A stretch of DNA of 64,000 bases from Rhodococcus sp. 14-1411-2a (GCF_002259485.1 NZ_NPGA01000008.1:186001-250000), one strand, 5' to 3'. Shown: positions 15,458-24,640, numbered from the stretch's first letter. A program made the numbers and translations. The notes: generated from the sequence alone by a model not told the origin.

Positions 15458-17553
15458 CAGCTCTCCTGCAGTCGAGTGGTGCGATGGGTGTCGTCGGTGC
15501 CGACGGGGTTGATGAGAAGGCATGCACTGCGGTGGACCGTGGCCGTGTGTCCGGACAGCACCAGCGTGGTGGAGTCCATCTCCGTGATCACTGCCGGACC
15601 CGTCACGACGTTGCCTGCCAACAGTTTCGAGCGGTCGTAGATGCCTGCCTTTGCGTACTGCCCGTCCATCCAGACGTCGTTCGTGGTGATCAGCGCCGCG
15701 GATGGATCGTCGCCACCGTCCTCCAACGGCTGGAACGCCACCTCGGGGCGTGGACCACTGACCGTGACTCGGAGGTTGATGACCTCGCGTTCGTTCTTGA
15801 GCAGGAACGAGAACAGTCGCTGGTGTTCGGCGTCGAAGGCAGAGCCGAGAGTCGACAACAGCTCCCCCGAATCGAGGGCGGACGCGTCGAGGTCGACGGG
15901 AATCTCGAAACCCTGACCCTGATAGCGCAGGTCCACCTGATAGGTAGCGGTCTGCTGGTCTGCTGGCACGCCCTCGGACGAGAGCCTTTCCGACGCCGCA
16001 TCGGCCAATTCGGCAAGAGCTGTGCGCAACTCGGCGTCGTCGATGTCGGAGAAGGCACGAACCATGGTGCGCGCAGCCTCGTCCCGAAGACACGTCGTGG
16101 CGTCGCCGTACGCGCAGAGGACCCCGGGCGACGGCGGGACGATCACCGGCCACGACCCGGTCAGTCGACCCAGCGCGTTGGCGTGCAGCGGCCCGGCACC
16201 GCCGAACGAGACGAGTGCGAAATCGCGAGGGTCGTAGCCCTGCTGCACACTGACCAATCGCAGTGCGCCGAACATGTTCTCGTTGACGATGTCGACAATT
16301 CCGGATGCGGCTTCCTCCGGACCGGCCAAGCCGATGGCCTCGGCGATCGTCGCCACCGCGGTGCGACTCGCGTCGGCGTCGAGATCTACCTCCCCGCCCG
16401 CCAAGGAGGCCGGGAGGTAACCGAGAACGACGTTCGCGTCGGTCACCGTCGGGTCGGTTCCGCCTTTTCCGTAGGCGGCAGGCCCGGGGTCGGCCCCGGC
16501 CGATTGCGGCCCGACCCTCAATGCTCGCGTCAACTCGGGCACGTGCGCGATGGAACCGCCACCGGCACCGACCGTTCGCACGTCCACGCTCGTCGCGCGG
16601 ACGGCGAGGTCGCCGACCTTGGTCTCACGGCCGATACGTGGTTGCCCACCGAGCACGAGGGCGACGTCTGTGGACGTCCCGCCCATGTCGAAGGTGAGAA
16701 AGTCGGAGAAACCGGCTTGCTCGGCGAACCACACGGCCCCGGTAACCCCACCCGCCGGACCCGACAACAGCAACGACACCGGCGCCTCCGATGCCTTCGC
16801 CGACTGCACCAGTCCGCCGTCACTTCGTAGGATCGACAGCGGAGCCTTGATCCCCCTGTCCTGCAACGAGTTGTCGAGATTGCGTACGTAACGCGACACC
16901 TCGGGCTGAACGTAGCTGTTGGCCACGGTGGTCAGGGTCCGCTCGTACTCCCGCATCTCGGGCAGGACCTGACTGGAGATGGAGATCGGAATGCCCGGGA
17001 GCTCGTCGGCAGCCCACTCGGCGATCTTCTTCTCGTGTGCGTCGTTCGCATAGGAGTTGATGAGCGAGATCGTCAGCGCTTCGATACCGGCACCGGCGAG
17101 GCGACGCAACTGACCCCGCGCCTGGTTCTCGTCGAGCGCCGTCACCTCGGAGCCGTCCGCCGCCAGACGACCCACGACCTCGACGGTGTTCTCCAGCGCT
17201 GCAAGCGGTTCGGGCTTCGGCCAGATGATCCATCCCGCCAACCCTCCCGGTACGTACGATCTGGCGATCTGCAGGACCTGCCTGAACCCGTCCGTGGTGA
17301 CGAGTCCGACGCGCGCTCCCCGGCCCTGCAGGATGGCGTTGGTCGCCACCGTGGTGCCGTGGAGCACCTGATCGATCTCCGACGGTTCGATGCCGGCCTT
17401 CGAGCACACTTTGTCGATGCCGTTCAACACCCCGACGGACTGATCGGCCGGCGTCGACGGAGTCTTGGCTCTGTAGGTGGTACCGGTCGTTTCTTCGAGA
17501 AGCAGAACGTCGGTGAAAGTTCCGCCGACGTCGACTCCGAGTCGATAGCGCAT
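15457..17553 (-). CDS. hyuA: Hydantoinase A / oxoprolinase-type ATP-binding subunit
   Basis: 698 residues. The actin-like ATP-binding signatures are complete: GVDVGGTFTDVLLLE at residues 6-20, HGTTVATNAILQGRGA, and DMGGTSTDVALVLGG in the second domain, followed by AGGGSIAH. It is the ATPase partner of HyuB, to which it is translationally coupled. The pair sits between a CaiB-type CoA-transferase and an isochorismatase-like amidase under a local GntR gene, which suggests a pathway for a nitrogen-containing ring that ends in CoA thioesters. Confidence 0.92.
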   Translation of the reverse strand: MRYRLGVDVGGTFTDVLLLEETTGTTYRAKTPSTPADQSVGVLNGIDKVCSKAGIEPSEIDQVLHGTTVATNAILQGRGARVGLVTTDGFRQVLQIARSYVPGGLAGWIIWPKPEPLAALENTVEVVGRLAADGSEVTALDENQARGQLRRLAGAGIEALTISLINSYANDAHEKKIAEWAADELPGIPISISSQVLPEMREYERTLTTVANSYVQPEVSRYVRNLDNSLQDRGIKAPLSILRSDGGLVQSAKASEAPVSLLLSGPAGGVTGAVWFAEQAGFSDFLTFDMGGTSTDVALVLGGQPRIGRETKVGDLAVRATSVDVRTVGAGGGSIAHVPELTRALRVGPQSAGADPGPAAYGKGGTDPTVTDANVVLGYLPASLAGGEVDLDADASRTAVATIAEAIGLAGPEEAASGIVDIVNENMFGALRLVSVQQGYDPRDFALVSFGGAGPLHANALGRLTGSWPVIVPPSPGVLCAYGDATTCLRDEAARTMVRAFSDIDDAELRTALAELADAASERLSSEGVPADQQTATYQVDLRYQGQGFEIPVDLDASALDSGELLSTLGSAFDAEHQRLFSFLLKNEREVINLRVTVSGPRPEVAFQPLEDGGDDPSAALITTNDVWMDGQYAKAGIYDRSKLLAGNVVTGPAVITEMDSTTLVLSGHTATVHRSACLLINPVGTDDTHRTTRLQES

Positions 17554-17604
17554 GATGATCTCCGGTGGTGTGCGGTGCGGTGAGTGAGGACGATGCGGTC
17601 GAGC

Positions 17605-18810
17605 TCAGATGATGCCGCGGTCGACGAGCGCAGCCCGTTCGGCCTCGGTGAGACCGAGGAGCGATCCATAGATGTCCGAGTTGTGTTCTCCCAGTTCAGG
17701 TCCTGCATGCCGGACGGCTCCGGGGCTGTCGCTGAGCTTTGGCACGACGCCCGCCATCGGGATTTCGCCGAAATCGGGATGGGCCAGGCGCACGATGGCG
17801 TCGCGGGCCGCGAAATGCGGATCGTCGAACATATCGCGAGCGGTGTAGATGCGGCCGGCGGGAACACCGGCCTCGTGGAGGATGTCGAGAACCTCGTCGG
17901 TTCCCAGATCTGCGGTCCATGCCGAGATGACGTCGTCCAGTTCGTCCATGTTCACCCCGCGTGACGCGTGGTCGACGTACCGGGGATCGGATACGAGATC
18001 GGCCCGCCCCATTGCGGTGACCAAACGGGCGTACACCGAATCCTGGTTCGCGGCAACCAGAATCATCTCGCCACCCCTCGTGGGGTAGACGTTGCTCGGC
18101 GCGATGTTCGGCAGCACCGATCCGGTGCGTTCGCGCTGGTAGCCGCCGATCTCGTATTCCGGGAGCAATGATTCCATCATCGCGAGCACGGCCTCGTAGA
18201 TCGCCGAATCCACCAGTTGCCCACGCCCCGTTCGCTCCCTGTGGTGCACGGCCGTGAGGACGCCGATCGTCGCGAACACCGCGGCCAGGGAGTCGCCGAG
18301 CGAGATTCCGGCCCGAGAGGGTGGCAGATCCGGATTACCCGTCACGTATCTGATTCCGCCCATCGCCTCACCGATCGAGCCGAACCCGGCGCGGGGAGAG
18401 TAGGGCCCGTCCTGGCCGTAGCCGGTGACTCTGGCCATGATCAGGCGTGGGTCCAGTGTGCGCAGATCCTCGTACCCTAGCCCCCATCGCTCGAGAGTGC
18501 CGGGGCGAAAGTTCTCGACGACGATGTCCGACTTACCGATGATGTTGCGCGCCAACGCTTGTCCTTCTTCGGTGCGGAGGTTGCATGTCACCGACTTCTT
18601 GTTCCGCGCCACCACCGGCCACCACAGCGACTTGCCGTGGGGTTTTTCCCGACCCCATTGCCGCATCGGGTCACCCTTGCCCGGCGGCTCCAGCTTGATC
18701 ACCTCGGCTCCGAAATCTGCGAGGAGTTGTCCGCAGAACGGTCCTGCCAACAACTGACCCATCTCGACTACTCGTAGGTCTGACAACGGCCCTGTTGCGG
18801 CCTCGCTCAT
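17605..18810 (-). CDS. CaiB/BaiF-family CoA-transferase
   Basis: 401 residues, typical for family III CoA-transferases. The N-terminal VVEMGQLLAGPFCGQLLADFGAEVIKLE-type opening is present, and the catalytic Asp is expected in AGISLGDSLAAV (about residue 170), aligning with the GDSNTG Asp of formyl-CoA transferase. FGSIGEAMGGIRYVTG is the variant seen in many dicarboxylate/benzylsuccinate-type members. It overlaps the GntR stop by 4 bp and precedes hyuA by 51 bp, so regulator, transferase, hyuA, hyuB and amidase are probably one operon. It would activate an acid with a CoA from a donor such as succinyl-CoA. Confidence 0.9.
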   Translation of the reverse strand: MSEAATGPLSDLRVVEMGQLLAGPFCGQLLADFGAEVIKLEPPGKGDPMRQWGREKPHGKSLWWPVVARNKKSVTCNLRTEEGQALARNIIGKSDIVVENFRPGTLERWGLGYEDLRTLDPRLIMARVTGYGQDGPYSPRAGFGSIGEAMGGIRYVTGNPDLPPSRAGISLGDSLAAVFATIGVLTAVHHRERTGRGQLVDSAIYEAVLAMMESLLPEYEIGGYQRERTGSVLPNIAPSNVYPTRGGEMILVAANQDSVYARLVTAMGRADLVSDPRYVDHASRGVNMDELDDVISAWTADLGTDEVLDILHEAGVPAGRIYTARDMFDDPHFAARDAIVRLAHPDFGEIPMAGVVPKLSDSPGAVRHAGPELGEHNSDIYGSLLGLTEAERAALVDRGII

Positions 18811-19508
18811 TCGGACTCCTTGGCTTCGTCGGGCGTGAGAGATTGCAGTAGAACGTGTTTCGCTGCGCGGACGTGCGCCCGCATGACCGAGTCGGCCCAG
18901 ATCTCGTCTCCGCTTCTCAACGCGGCCACCAGATCTCGATGGTGTGCGTGGCTGCGGGAGAGATCGGCAGGCGAGTAGCGGTGAAAGGTGCGCATCACGA
19001 GGGGGAGTTGGATGACCGCGCTCAACATCGTCAGCAGGCGCGTGCTGGCGGCGGCGGTACGCACGATGGCATGGAACTCGTCGTTCAACTGCGCCATCAG
19101 GTCGAGCCTCTGGCCGGCGTCTCCGGCCGCCGACGATTCCATGAGATCGCAGAGTTCGCTCAGCCGGTCGAGGTCTTTCTCCTCGATACGACGAGCAGCG
19201 CGAGCGGCAGCCATGGCCTCCAGCGTCATACGCAGGTCGTAGATCTCCTCGAGATCGTCTGCAGTCCAGGTGTACACACGGGCTCCGCGATGCGGAACCA
19301 CCTCGACGAGCCCTTCCATCTCCAGCTGCCGCAGGGCCTCACGAACGGGCGTCCGACTGGTCTCGGTCAGCTCGGCGATATCGACCTCACCCAGCCTGGC
19401 ACCGGGCGCGTACGTGCCCGCAATGATCCCCTCCCGGAGGTGGGAATACACACGATCCACGGCTCTGGCCACTGAAGGCCTCCGATCGAAGATGGGCTGG
19501 TTGTTCAC
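18807..19508 (-). CDS. GntR-family regulator (FadR/FCD type)
   Basis: 233 residues. The N-terminal winged helix is clear (VYSHLREGIIAGTYAPGARL and ETSRTPVREALRQLEMEGLV). The C-terminal FCD domain has metal-binding His candidates in LNDEFHAIVRTAA and SRSHAHHRDLVAAL. It is the first gene of the minus-strand operon and divergent from the HMG-CoA-lyase-type gene. The operator GTTGCATACAAC lies between them, so it likely represses both directions until a pathway acid is present. Confidence 0.9.
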   Translation of the reverse strand: MNNQPIFDRRPSVARAVDRVYSHLREGIIAGTYAPGARLGEVDIAELTETSRTPVREALRQLEMEGLVEVVPHRGARVYTWTADDLEEIYDLRMTLEAMAAARAARRIEEKDLDRLSELCDLMESSAAGDAGQRLDLMAQLNDEFHAIVRTAAASTRLLTMLSAVIQLPLVMRTFHRYSPADLSRSHAHHRDLVAALRSGDEIWADSVMRAHVRAAKHVLLQSLTPDEAKESE

Positions 19509-19574
19509 AACTTAGGACCATCCCCACCTCCTGTCCACGAGAATCGCAAATTTTCTCCGAAAGAAACACAGGTG

Positions 19575-19586
19575 TTGCATACAACG
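19575..19586. promoter_or_regulatory. Candidate GntR (FadR-type) operator
   Basis: GTTG-CATA-CAAC is a near-perfect inverted repeat of the TTGTNNACAA class bound by FCD-type GntR proteins. It is in the 101-bp gap between the divergent GntR gene and the lyase gene, 24 bp before the lyase ATG. Confidence 0.55.
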
Positions 19587-19609
19587 AGAGCGGGGAGAAG
19601 GATCGTGGG

Positions 19610-20506
19610 ATGACGTCTGTGCAACTTGTCGAGGTGGGCCCGCGTGATGGATTGCAGAACGAGAAGACTGCATTGTCGGTGGATCAGAAGATCGAGTTGA
19701 TCGCCCGAAGCGTTGCAGCGGGAGCGAGGCGAATCGAAGCGGTCAGCTTCGTGAACCCTCGCCGGGTGCCACAGATGGCCGGGGCCGAGGAGGTGATGGC
19801 CGGGATCGAACGACGCGACGACGTCTCCTACATCGGCCTCGTGTTGAATCGCCGCGGACTCGACAGAGCGATCGACGCACGCGTGGACGAGGTCAACGTG
19901 GTGGTCGTCGCATCCGAGGAGTTCAGCCGGCGAAATCAGAATTGCTCTGTCGCAGAAGCAGTGTCGACTGCGCGCGATGTCATTCGAGACGCCGGATCCG
20001 CGGGCTTGGCCACCACCGTCACCATCGCGGCGGCGTTCGGTTGTCCGTTCAGCGGAGAAGTCGATCCTCGTTACGTGGGCGAGATTCTCGCGCAGTTCTC
20101 CGACGACCGACCGTCGGAAATCGCCTTGGCGGACACCATCGGCGTCGGCGTGCCGGCACAGGTCCGCGTCTTGGCCGATATTGCGAGTGAACGAGCACCG
20201 GGAATCCCACAGCGCTGGCACTTCCACAACACGCGGAACACGGGCTACGCCAATGCGTTGACTGCTCTCGAGACGGGTGCGCGAGCGCTGGATGCCAGTA
20301 TCGGCGGCTTCGGGGGTTGCCCGTTCGCCCCCGCGGCAACGGGCAACATAGCGTCCGAGGACCTGATCTATGCACTCGATCGATCCGGAGTCGAAACCTG
20401 TGTGCACCAACAGGTTCTGGTCGATGCCGCGGCGTGGCTCGGGAGTGCACTGGGCAAAGAGGTGCCGGCCCTACTCGGACGGGCCGGAGGCTTCCCCGGC
20501 GAGTGA
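19610..20506 (+). CDS. Hydroxymethylglutaryl-CoA lyase-type aldolase (DRE-TIM family)
   Basis: 298 residues from ATG 19610. VEVGPRDGLQNEKTALS is the diagnostic start of HMG-CoA lyases: the catalytic Arg and Asp sit in PRDGLQNE. The barrel metal ligands fit HFHNTRNTG (HxH), and the catalytic Cys loop fits GGFGGCPFAPAATGN. It cleaves a 3-hydroxy-3-methylglutaryl-CoA-like thioester to acetyl-CoA and a keto acid. It shares a divergent promoter region with GntR, so it probably performs the last carbon-carbon cleavage of the CoA-transferase/acyl-CoA-dehydrogenase route. Confidence 0.92.
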   Translation: MTSVQLVEVGPRDGLQNEKTALSVDQKIELIARSVAAGARRIEAVSFVNPRRVPQMAGAEEVMAGIERRDDVSYIGLVLNRRGLDRAIDARVDEVNVVVVASEEFSRRNQNCSVAEAVSTARDVIRDAGSAGLATTVTIAAAFGCPFSGEVDPRYVGEILAQFSDDRPSEIALADTIGVGVPAQVRVLADIASERAPGIPQRWHFHNTRNTGYANALTALETGARALDASIGGFGGCPFAPAATGNIASEDLIYALDRSGVETCVHQQVLVDAAAWLGSALGKEVPALLGRAGGFPGE

Positions 20507-20532
20507 CGCTGCCTGTCGTCGACACCCCGAGC

Positions 20533-20600
20533 ATCGGCTCCCCAGTTCCGGATATGTGCCTCCGATCGGCGTCGGATATCCGGGTCCGGGGAGCTGATCC
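20533..20600. repeat. Structured intergenic repeat, copy 2
   Basis: The outer stem ATCGGCTCCCC (20533-20543) pairs with GGGGAGCTGAT (20588-20598) with one G-U pair. The inner stem CCGGATAT (20548-20555) pairs with ATATCCGG (20576-20583). The conserved loop core CTCCGATCGGCGTCG is at 20560-20574. The inner stem sequence differs from copies 1 and 3 but still pairs, which indicates selection on structure. It lies between convergent genes, so it could act as a bidirectional terminator. Confidence 0.8.
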
Positions 20601-20614
20601 GCGGCGACGATCTC

Positions 20615-21475
20615 TCAACGACGGGTCGCGGCGAACACGTCGACCGGGTGCGGCACCCGAGGCCTGCCATCGGCACCCGGCACCGAGACCGCGTCGAGGT
20701 AGGCCCGCACGGGCCCGCGCAGCTCCGGGGTCAGCCGGGCCTGCACCGCGAAGTCCAGCACCTCGTCGATCGCGGTGGAGAGGTCGACCATCGCGTCCAG
20801 CGTGACCGAGTCGTCGAGAGCAATCCCGTTGTCCACGAACGCTTTGTCGACGTCGGCACTGAACCACTGCCGGTGGCCCTCGAGCGGAGGGGCGAGCACA
20901 CCGACCAGAGCGTTGAGCGCGGCCGACGGTGCAACGGCCACCCACAGTTCGCCGCCGGGCCGCAGCAGGTCGAGCGCGCCGCGCAGGGTTGCCCCCACGT
21001 CGGCGACGTAGTACATCGAGTGCACGAACATCACGACGTCGAAAGTCTCGTCCACCGGGACGTCGTCGAACGACGCGACGTACGCGTCGGCGTCGAGCTC
21101 GTCGGCCGTCAGGGCGGCCATCTTGGCGGCGAACAACGTCGCGCTCCCGGGCCAGGGGTCGATGCCGACGTATCGCACCGGTCGGCCGGGCACCTGCTGC
21201 ATCAGCCCCGCGGCGAGGCGGACGTCCAGCGAACCGTCACCGCAGCCCACCGACAGCACCGAGATCGGTCCATCCCCCACCCTGGCCAGCCGCCCGGACA
21301 GGTGCTCGGCGATGAGGCCGCGCTGGTCGGAGAGGAACTCGAAGGCGGCATGCCCGCGAGCGTAGGAGCCGGGGTCGAGACCGGCGAGGGCCGCCGCGCC
21401 ACGCCGCGCCGCCCGCAACCCGTCGAGGAGCACGGCCGCGGTGTCGGTCGACGAAGTCGGAGCTATGTTGGACAT
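20615..21475 (-). CDS. Class I SAM-dependent methyltransferase
   Basis: 286 residues from ATG 21475. SAM motif I is ISVLSVGCGDGSLDVRLAAG, followed by an acidic residue in VRYVGIDPWP; motif IV-like FDVVMFVHSMYYVADV and LLRPGGELWVAVAP follow. The HSMYY stretch and overall length resemble histamine/amine N-methyltransferase-like folds more than nucleic-acid enzymes, so a small molecule substrate is likely. It is divergent, by 63 bp, from a second methyltransferase and a PhyH-type dioxygenase, which suggests one small-molecule pathway. Confidence 0.82.
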   Translation of the reverse strand: MSNIAPTSSTDTAAVLLDGLRAARRGAAALAGLDPGSYARGHAAFEFLSDQRGLIAEHLSGRLARVGDGPISVLSVGCGDGSLDVRLAAGLMQQVPGRPVRYVGIDPWPGSATLFAAKMAALTADELDADAYVASFDDVPVDETFDVVMFVHSMYYVADVGATLRGALDLLRPGGELWVAVAPSAALNALVGVLAPPLEGHRQWFSADVDKAFVDNGIALDDSVTLDAMVDLSTAIDEVLDFAVQARLTPELRGPVRAYLDAVSVPGADGRPRVPHPVDVFAATRR

Positions 21476-21538
21476 TGGACCGAGTCAACCACGACGCCCC
21501 ATCCGGTGCATCGAGGTCGGCTTCCTAGGAGGAATCGC

Positions 21539-22351
21539 GTGAGCAGCGGAGACACAGCCGATCGCAGTCTCGAGCACTGGAGCGAGGCCGGACGCAGGGG
21601 CATGGAAGCGTTCTACGCCCTGGCCACCGAGGACTATCACCAGCTCGCATTGGCAGCCAATTGGCCCGCCCTGCTCGCCGAGCACGCGCACGAGGGCTGG
21701 TCGCTCCTCGACGTGGCCTGCGGCAGCGGCAAGTTCCCCACCGCACTGCGCCGCTACACCGATCTGTCGGCGGTGCCCGAGCTGGCCTACGACCTGCTCG
21801 ACCCGTCTGCGTTCTCGGTGGCCGAGGCGCGTGGTGCGCTCGGTGCTCCGTTCGTGCCTCGGGAGGACTTGGTGATGACCCTGCAGGACCTACCCGCCGA
21901 TCGGACCGGGTACGACATTGTGTGGGCCACCCACGCGCTGTACGCCCTCCCGCCGGCCGAGTTGGACAGCGCGGCCGAACGGTTCGTGGCTGCGCTGGCC
22001 CCCGGCGGCCTCGGCCTGGTCGCGCAAGCCACGGCGTCCTCCCACTACCTTGCGTTCTACGACGCCTTCCGCGCCGGCGTGCGCGAAGCAACGCCGTACA
22101 CGACGGCCGAGCAGGTGCGCGAAGCACTGATTCGAGCCGGCGCGGACGTGCGCGACCAGCGCGTCACGTACACCACCGGAACATCGGATCGCGCTGTCGC
22201 CGAAGGCTTTCTGCAGCGCTGCGCCTTCGACGACTCCGTGTCGCTCGACGAGCTGGAGGCGGCACCGGTGCTGGGCGACTACCTCGCCTCCTGCCGCGAC
22301 AAGTCCGGTTCCTACACCTTCTCCCAAGAGGCGGCGCTGCTGTGGCTGTGA
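21539..22351 (+). CDS. Class I SAM-dependent methyltransferase
   Basis: 270 residues from GTG 21539, chosen because aggagga stands 6 bp upstream. Motif I is SLLDVACGSGKFPTALRRYT and the post-motif region YDIVWATHALYALPPAELD leads to LAPGGLGLVAQA. The C-terminal half is not a known DNA-binding or RNA-binding domain. Its stop overlaps the GTG of the next gene (GTGA), coupling it to the PhyH-type dioxygenase. Small-molecule methylation is the likely role; substrate unknown. Confidence 0.82.
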   Translation: MSSGDTADRSLEHWSEAGRRGMEAFYALATEDYHQLALAANWPALLAEHAHEGWSLLDVACGSGKFPTALRRYTDLSAVPELAYDLLDPSAFSVAEARGALGAPFVPREDLVMTLQDLPADRTGYDIVWATHALYALPPAELDSAAERFVAALAPGGLGLVAQATASSHYLAFYDAFRAGVREATPYTTAEQVREALIRAGADVRDQRVTYTTGTSDRAVAEGFLQRCAFDDSVSLDELEAAPVLGDYLASCRDKSGSYTFSQEAALLWL

Positions 22352-23325
22352 ACCCGTCGACCAACGAACGCCTCCCCGAGCAGAACCGCGACGGCGGCAT
22401 CGATCAGGACTGGGCCGGCAACGATCAGGACTGGTGGGACTGGTACGTCACGCTGGCCGCCAACGACACCGCACCCGCCGAATTGGTCGCCGGGCCGGGC
22501 CTACCCGACGTCGACGCGGCCACGGACGAGCAAGTCGAGCGTGAGCTTGCCGAGCCGTACGACCTCTTCCCTGCAGCGGTCGAAGCCTTCACTCGCGATG
22601 CCTTCGTACGGCTGCCCGCGGTGCTGTCGCCTGCCGTCGTTCGACGCCTCGCTGAACGCCTCGAGGAGCTACTGCGCGCCGAGCACGGCGAGAACGTTTC
22701 CGGCCGATTCACCGCGCTCGAGCAGATGTGGTTGCACGACGACCTGATGCGCGCGGTGGCGCTGTCGCCCCGGATCGGAGGGCTGGCGGCGGCGCTGTTG
22801 GGTGAACCGGCCGTGCGGCTCTACCACGACAACGCGCTGTCCAAGGAGCCCGGCTGCGGCCGCACACCGTGGCACCACGACGCGGAGCATTTCCCGCTGC
22901 AGACCACGCAGGCGGTCACCGCGTGGATGCCGATGTCGGCGATCCCCGGCCGCATGGGTCCGCTGTCGTTCGCTCGTGGCCGAGAGGTACTGAACGAGGT
23001 CGCGGACCTGGAGTTCGACAAGGTCGGCACGTCGTACGACGAGGCCGTCGCTCATCGCTTCGTCGACCGCGGCGTTGCGGTGGAGTCCGAGCCGTTCGCG
23101 GTCGGCGACGTGTCCTTCCATTCCGCGCTGTGCTTCCACACTGCGGGGCCGAACCGGACGACCCAGCCGCGCCGCGCTTTGGCCACCACCTACTTCGCCG
23201 ACGGGGCTCGGGTTGTGGACTCGCCCACGCTGATCAGCGGCACCTGGCGCGAATTCTTACCCGGCGTGGAACCCGGTGGCCTCGCGGCCTCGGAACTGAA
23301 CCCGGTGGTCGGTCGCCGAGACTGA
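22348..23325 (+). CDS. Phytanoyl-CoA dioxygenase (PhyH) family protein
   Basis: 325 residues from GTG 22348 (a GTG at 22342 is also possible). The iron-binding HxD is visible in PWHHDAEHFPLQ and the distal His in DVSFHSALCFHTAGPN; the 2-oxoglutarate Arg fits NRTTQPRRALATTYF. These are the Fe(II)/2-oxoglutarate ligands of the PhyH family. The N-terminus is unusual, rich in Asp and Trp (DQDWAGNDQDWWDWYV). It is translationally coupled to the methyltransferase before it and is probably a tailoring hydroxylase in a secondary pathway. Confidence 0.85.
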   Translation: MNPSTNERLPEQNRDGGIDQDWAGNDQDWWDWYVTLAANDTAPAELVAGPGLPDVDAATDEQVERELAEPYDLFPAAVEAFTRDAFVRLPAVLSPAVVRRLAERLEELLRAEHGENVSGRFTALEQMWLHDDLMRAVALSPRIGGLAAALLGEPAVRLYHDNALSKEPGCGRTPWHHDAEHFPLQTTQAVTAWMPMSAIPGRMGPLSFARGREVLNEVADLEFDKVGTSYDEAVAHRFVDRGVAVESEPFAVGDVSFHSALCFHTAGPNRTTQPRRALATTYFADGARVVDSPTLISGTWREFLPGVEPGGLAASELNPVVGRRD

Positions 23326-23338
23326 TCCGACAGGTTCA

Positions 23339-24631
23339 GTGGACATACGTACACTGGAAACGGTGGGGACGAAAACTCAGCGCACACAGGAGTTGGGCGA
23401 ACTCGGCGAGCTCGCCCTTCGAGAACTGGCGTCGGCCGCAAGTGGTGTTCGCGCAGTTCACTCCGCAATCGCGCGACGAACCTTCGCTGCCGTACGGCTC
23501 GGCGTCGGTCCCGCCGTTCTACCGACACAGCTGATGCACGACGCGATCGCCGCGGGCACCTACTCGAGCATCGTGGCCGCGTGCCGCGGCGCAGCCAAGG
23601 CTGTCGGTGCCTTGACCGACGGCGACGAAGCGACGGAGGACGACCATCGCCCGTCGCCGTCGCACACTGTCCTCGGGGCCCAGACCATCGCTGTGCTGCA
23701 CGGCCTGATCGGCGACGACATGGAGCAGACCGCCCGGGTCCTCGCCTATCCGATGTCGATACGCGTCGACGGACGCCCGGTGCTCCCGAAGTACCGCGCT
23801 CTGGCTGCGGCGTTCCCCGACGCTGGAGCGCACCTGGTGCTGTTCCTGCACGGGCTCGTCGAGACCGAGTCCGCGTGGCGGCTCGGTGGGCGGCCCACGT
23901 ACGGGGAGCGGCTGGATTCCGAAGCCGACACCACCTCGATCTTCTTGCGTTACAACACCGGACGTCGCATCGCCGCGAACGGTGCCGAACTGTCGGACCT
24001 ACTGGAAAAGCTCGTGACGGCATGGCCTGTCAGGGTGCACCGAATCACGTTGGTCGGCCATTCCATGGGAGGCCTGGTCTCGCGCAGCGCAGCTCATCAT
24101 GCTGCCGAGACCGGCCGCCGGTGGGTGGACCTGTTGACGGACGTATTCACCCTGGGGACACCGCATCTGGGTGCGCCACTCGCACACGGCGTACATCTCG
24201 CCGTCGCGGCTCTGGCCCTCGCGCCCGAGACCCGGCCGTTCGCGAACCTCCTGGCGCGTCGCAGCGCCGGAATCCGCGACCTGGTCCACGGATCGATCAC
24301 CGAGGCAGAGGGACATCCCAGCTACGCCGACGGATTCGACGTCGGAGCAGCCGCGGACATCTCGGTTCCGGAGGGGGTTCGGCATCATCACGCCTCCGCG
24401 GTCGTCACCGGAAACCCTCGACACCCGGTAGGGATCTTCGTCGGCGACGGCCTCGTCCGTACCGACAGCGCCGGCGGCCGGAACAAATTGCGCGACATAG
24501 GACTTCGTCCGGATGACGGTCTGGCGATCAACAGCGCGCATCACTTCACGTTGCTCAACGACGAGCGGGTGTACGGCTGGATGCGACGCGCATTGGCCGG
24601 CCCGTCTTCCGAATCGGCCACCTGGCTGTAG
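23339..24631 (+). CDS. Alpha/beta-hydrolase, lipase-like
   Basis: 430 residues from GTG 23339 (GTG 23363 is an alternative). The C-terminal two-thirds is an alpha/beta-hydrolase: oxyanion segment LVLFLHGLVETESAWR, nucleophile elbow LVGHSMGGLVSRSA (GHSMG), then TLGTPHLGAPLAHGV and a likely catalytic His in INSAHHFTLLND. The first ~140 residues are alanine-rich and helical without a recognised domain. No signal peptide is seen, so it is likely cytosolic. It starts 13 bp after the PhyH-type gene and may be co-transcribed. Confidence 0.82.
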   Translation: MDIRTLETVGTKTQRTQELGELGELALRELASAASGVRAVHSAIARRTFAAVRLGVGPAVLPTQLMHDAIAAGTYSSIVAACRGAAKAVGALTDGDEATEDDHRPSPSHTVLGAQTIAVLHGLIGDDMEQTARVLAYPMSIRVDGRPVLPKYRALAAAFPDAGAHLVLFLHGLVETESAWRLGGRPTYGERLDSEADTTSIFLRYNTGRRIAANGAELSDLLEKLVTAWPVRVHRITLVGHSMGGLVSRSAAHHAAETGRRWVDLLTDVFTLGTPHLGAPLAHGVHLAVAALALAPETRPFANLLARRSAGIRDLVHGSITEAEGHPSYADGFDVGAAADISVPEGVRHHHASAVVTGNPRHPVGIFVGDGLVRTDSAGGRNKLRDIGLRPDDGLAINSAHHFTLLNDERVYGWMRRALAGPSSESATWL

Positions 24632-24640
24632 ATTTTCGGC

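Noticed and set aside
13394-15640. 748-codon plus-strand frame antisense to hyuB
   Set aside because: It is a codon-bias shadow (Asp/Val/Arg-rich, no domains) of the clearly conserved HyuB sequence on the other strand.
17605-18810. CoA-transferase lacking its catalytic Asp because FGSIGEA replaces the common YD motif
   Set aside because: The nucleophile Asp of this family aligns with the GDSNTG segment of formyl-CoA transferase, and here it is present in ISLGDSLAA.
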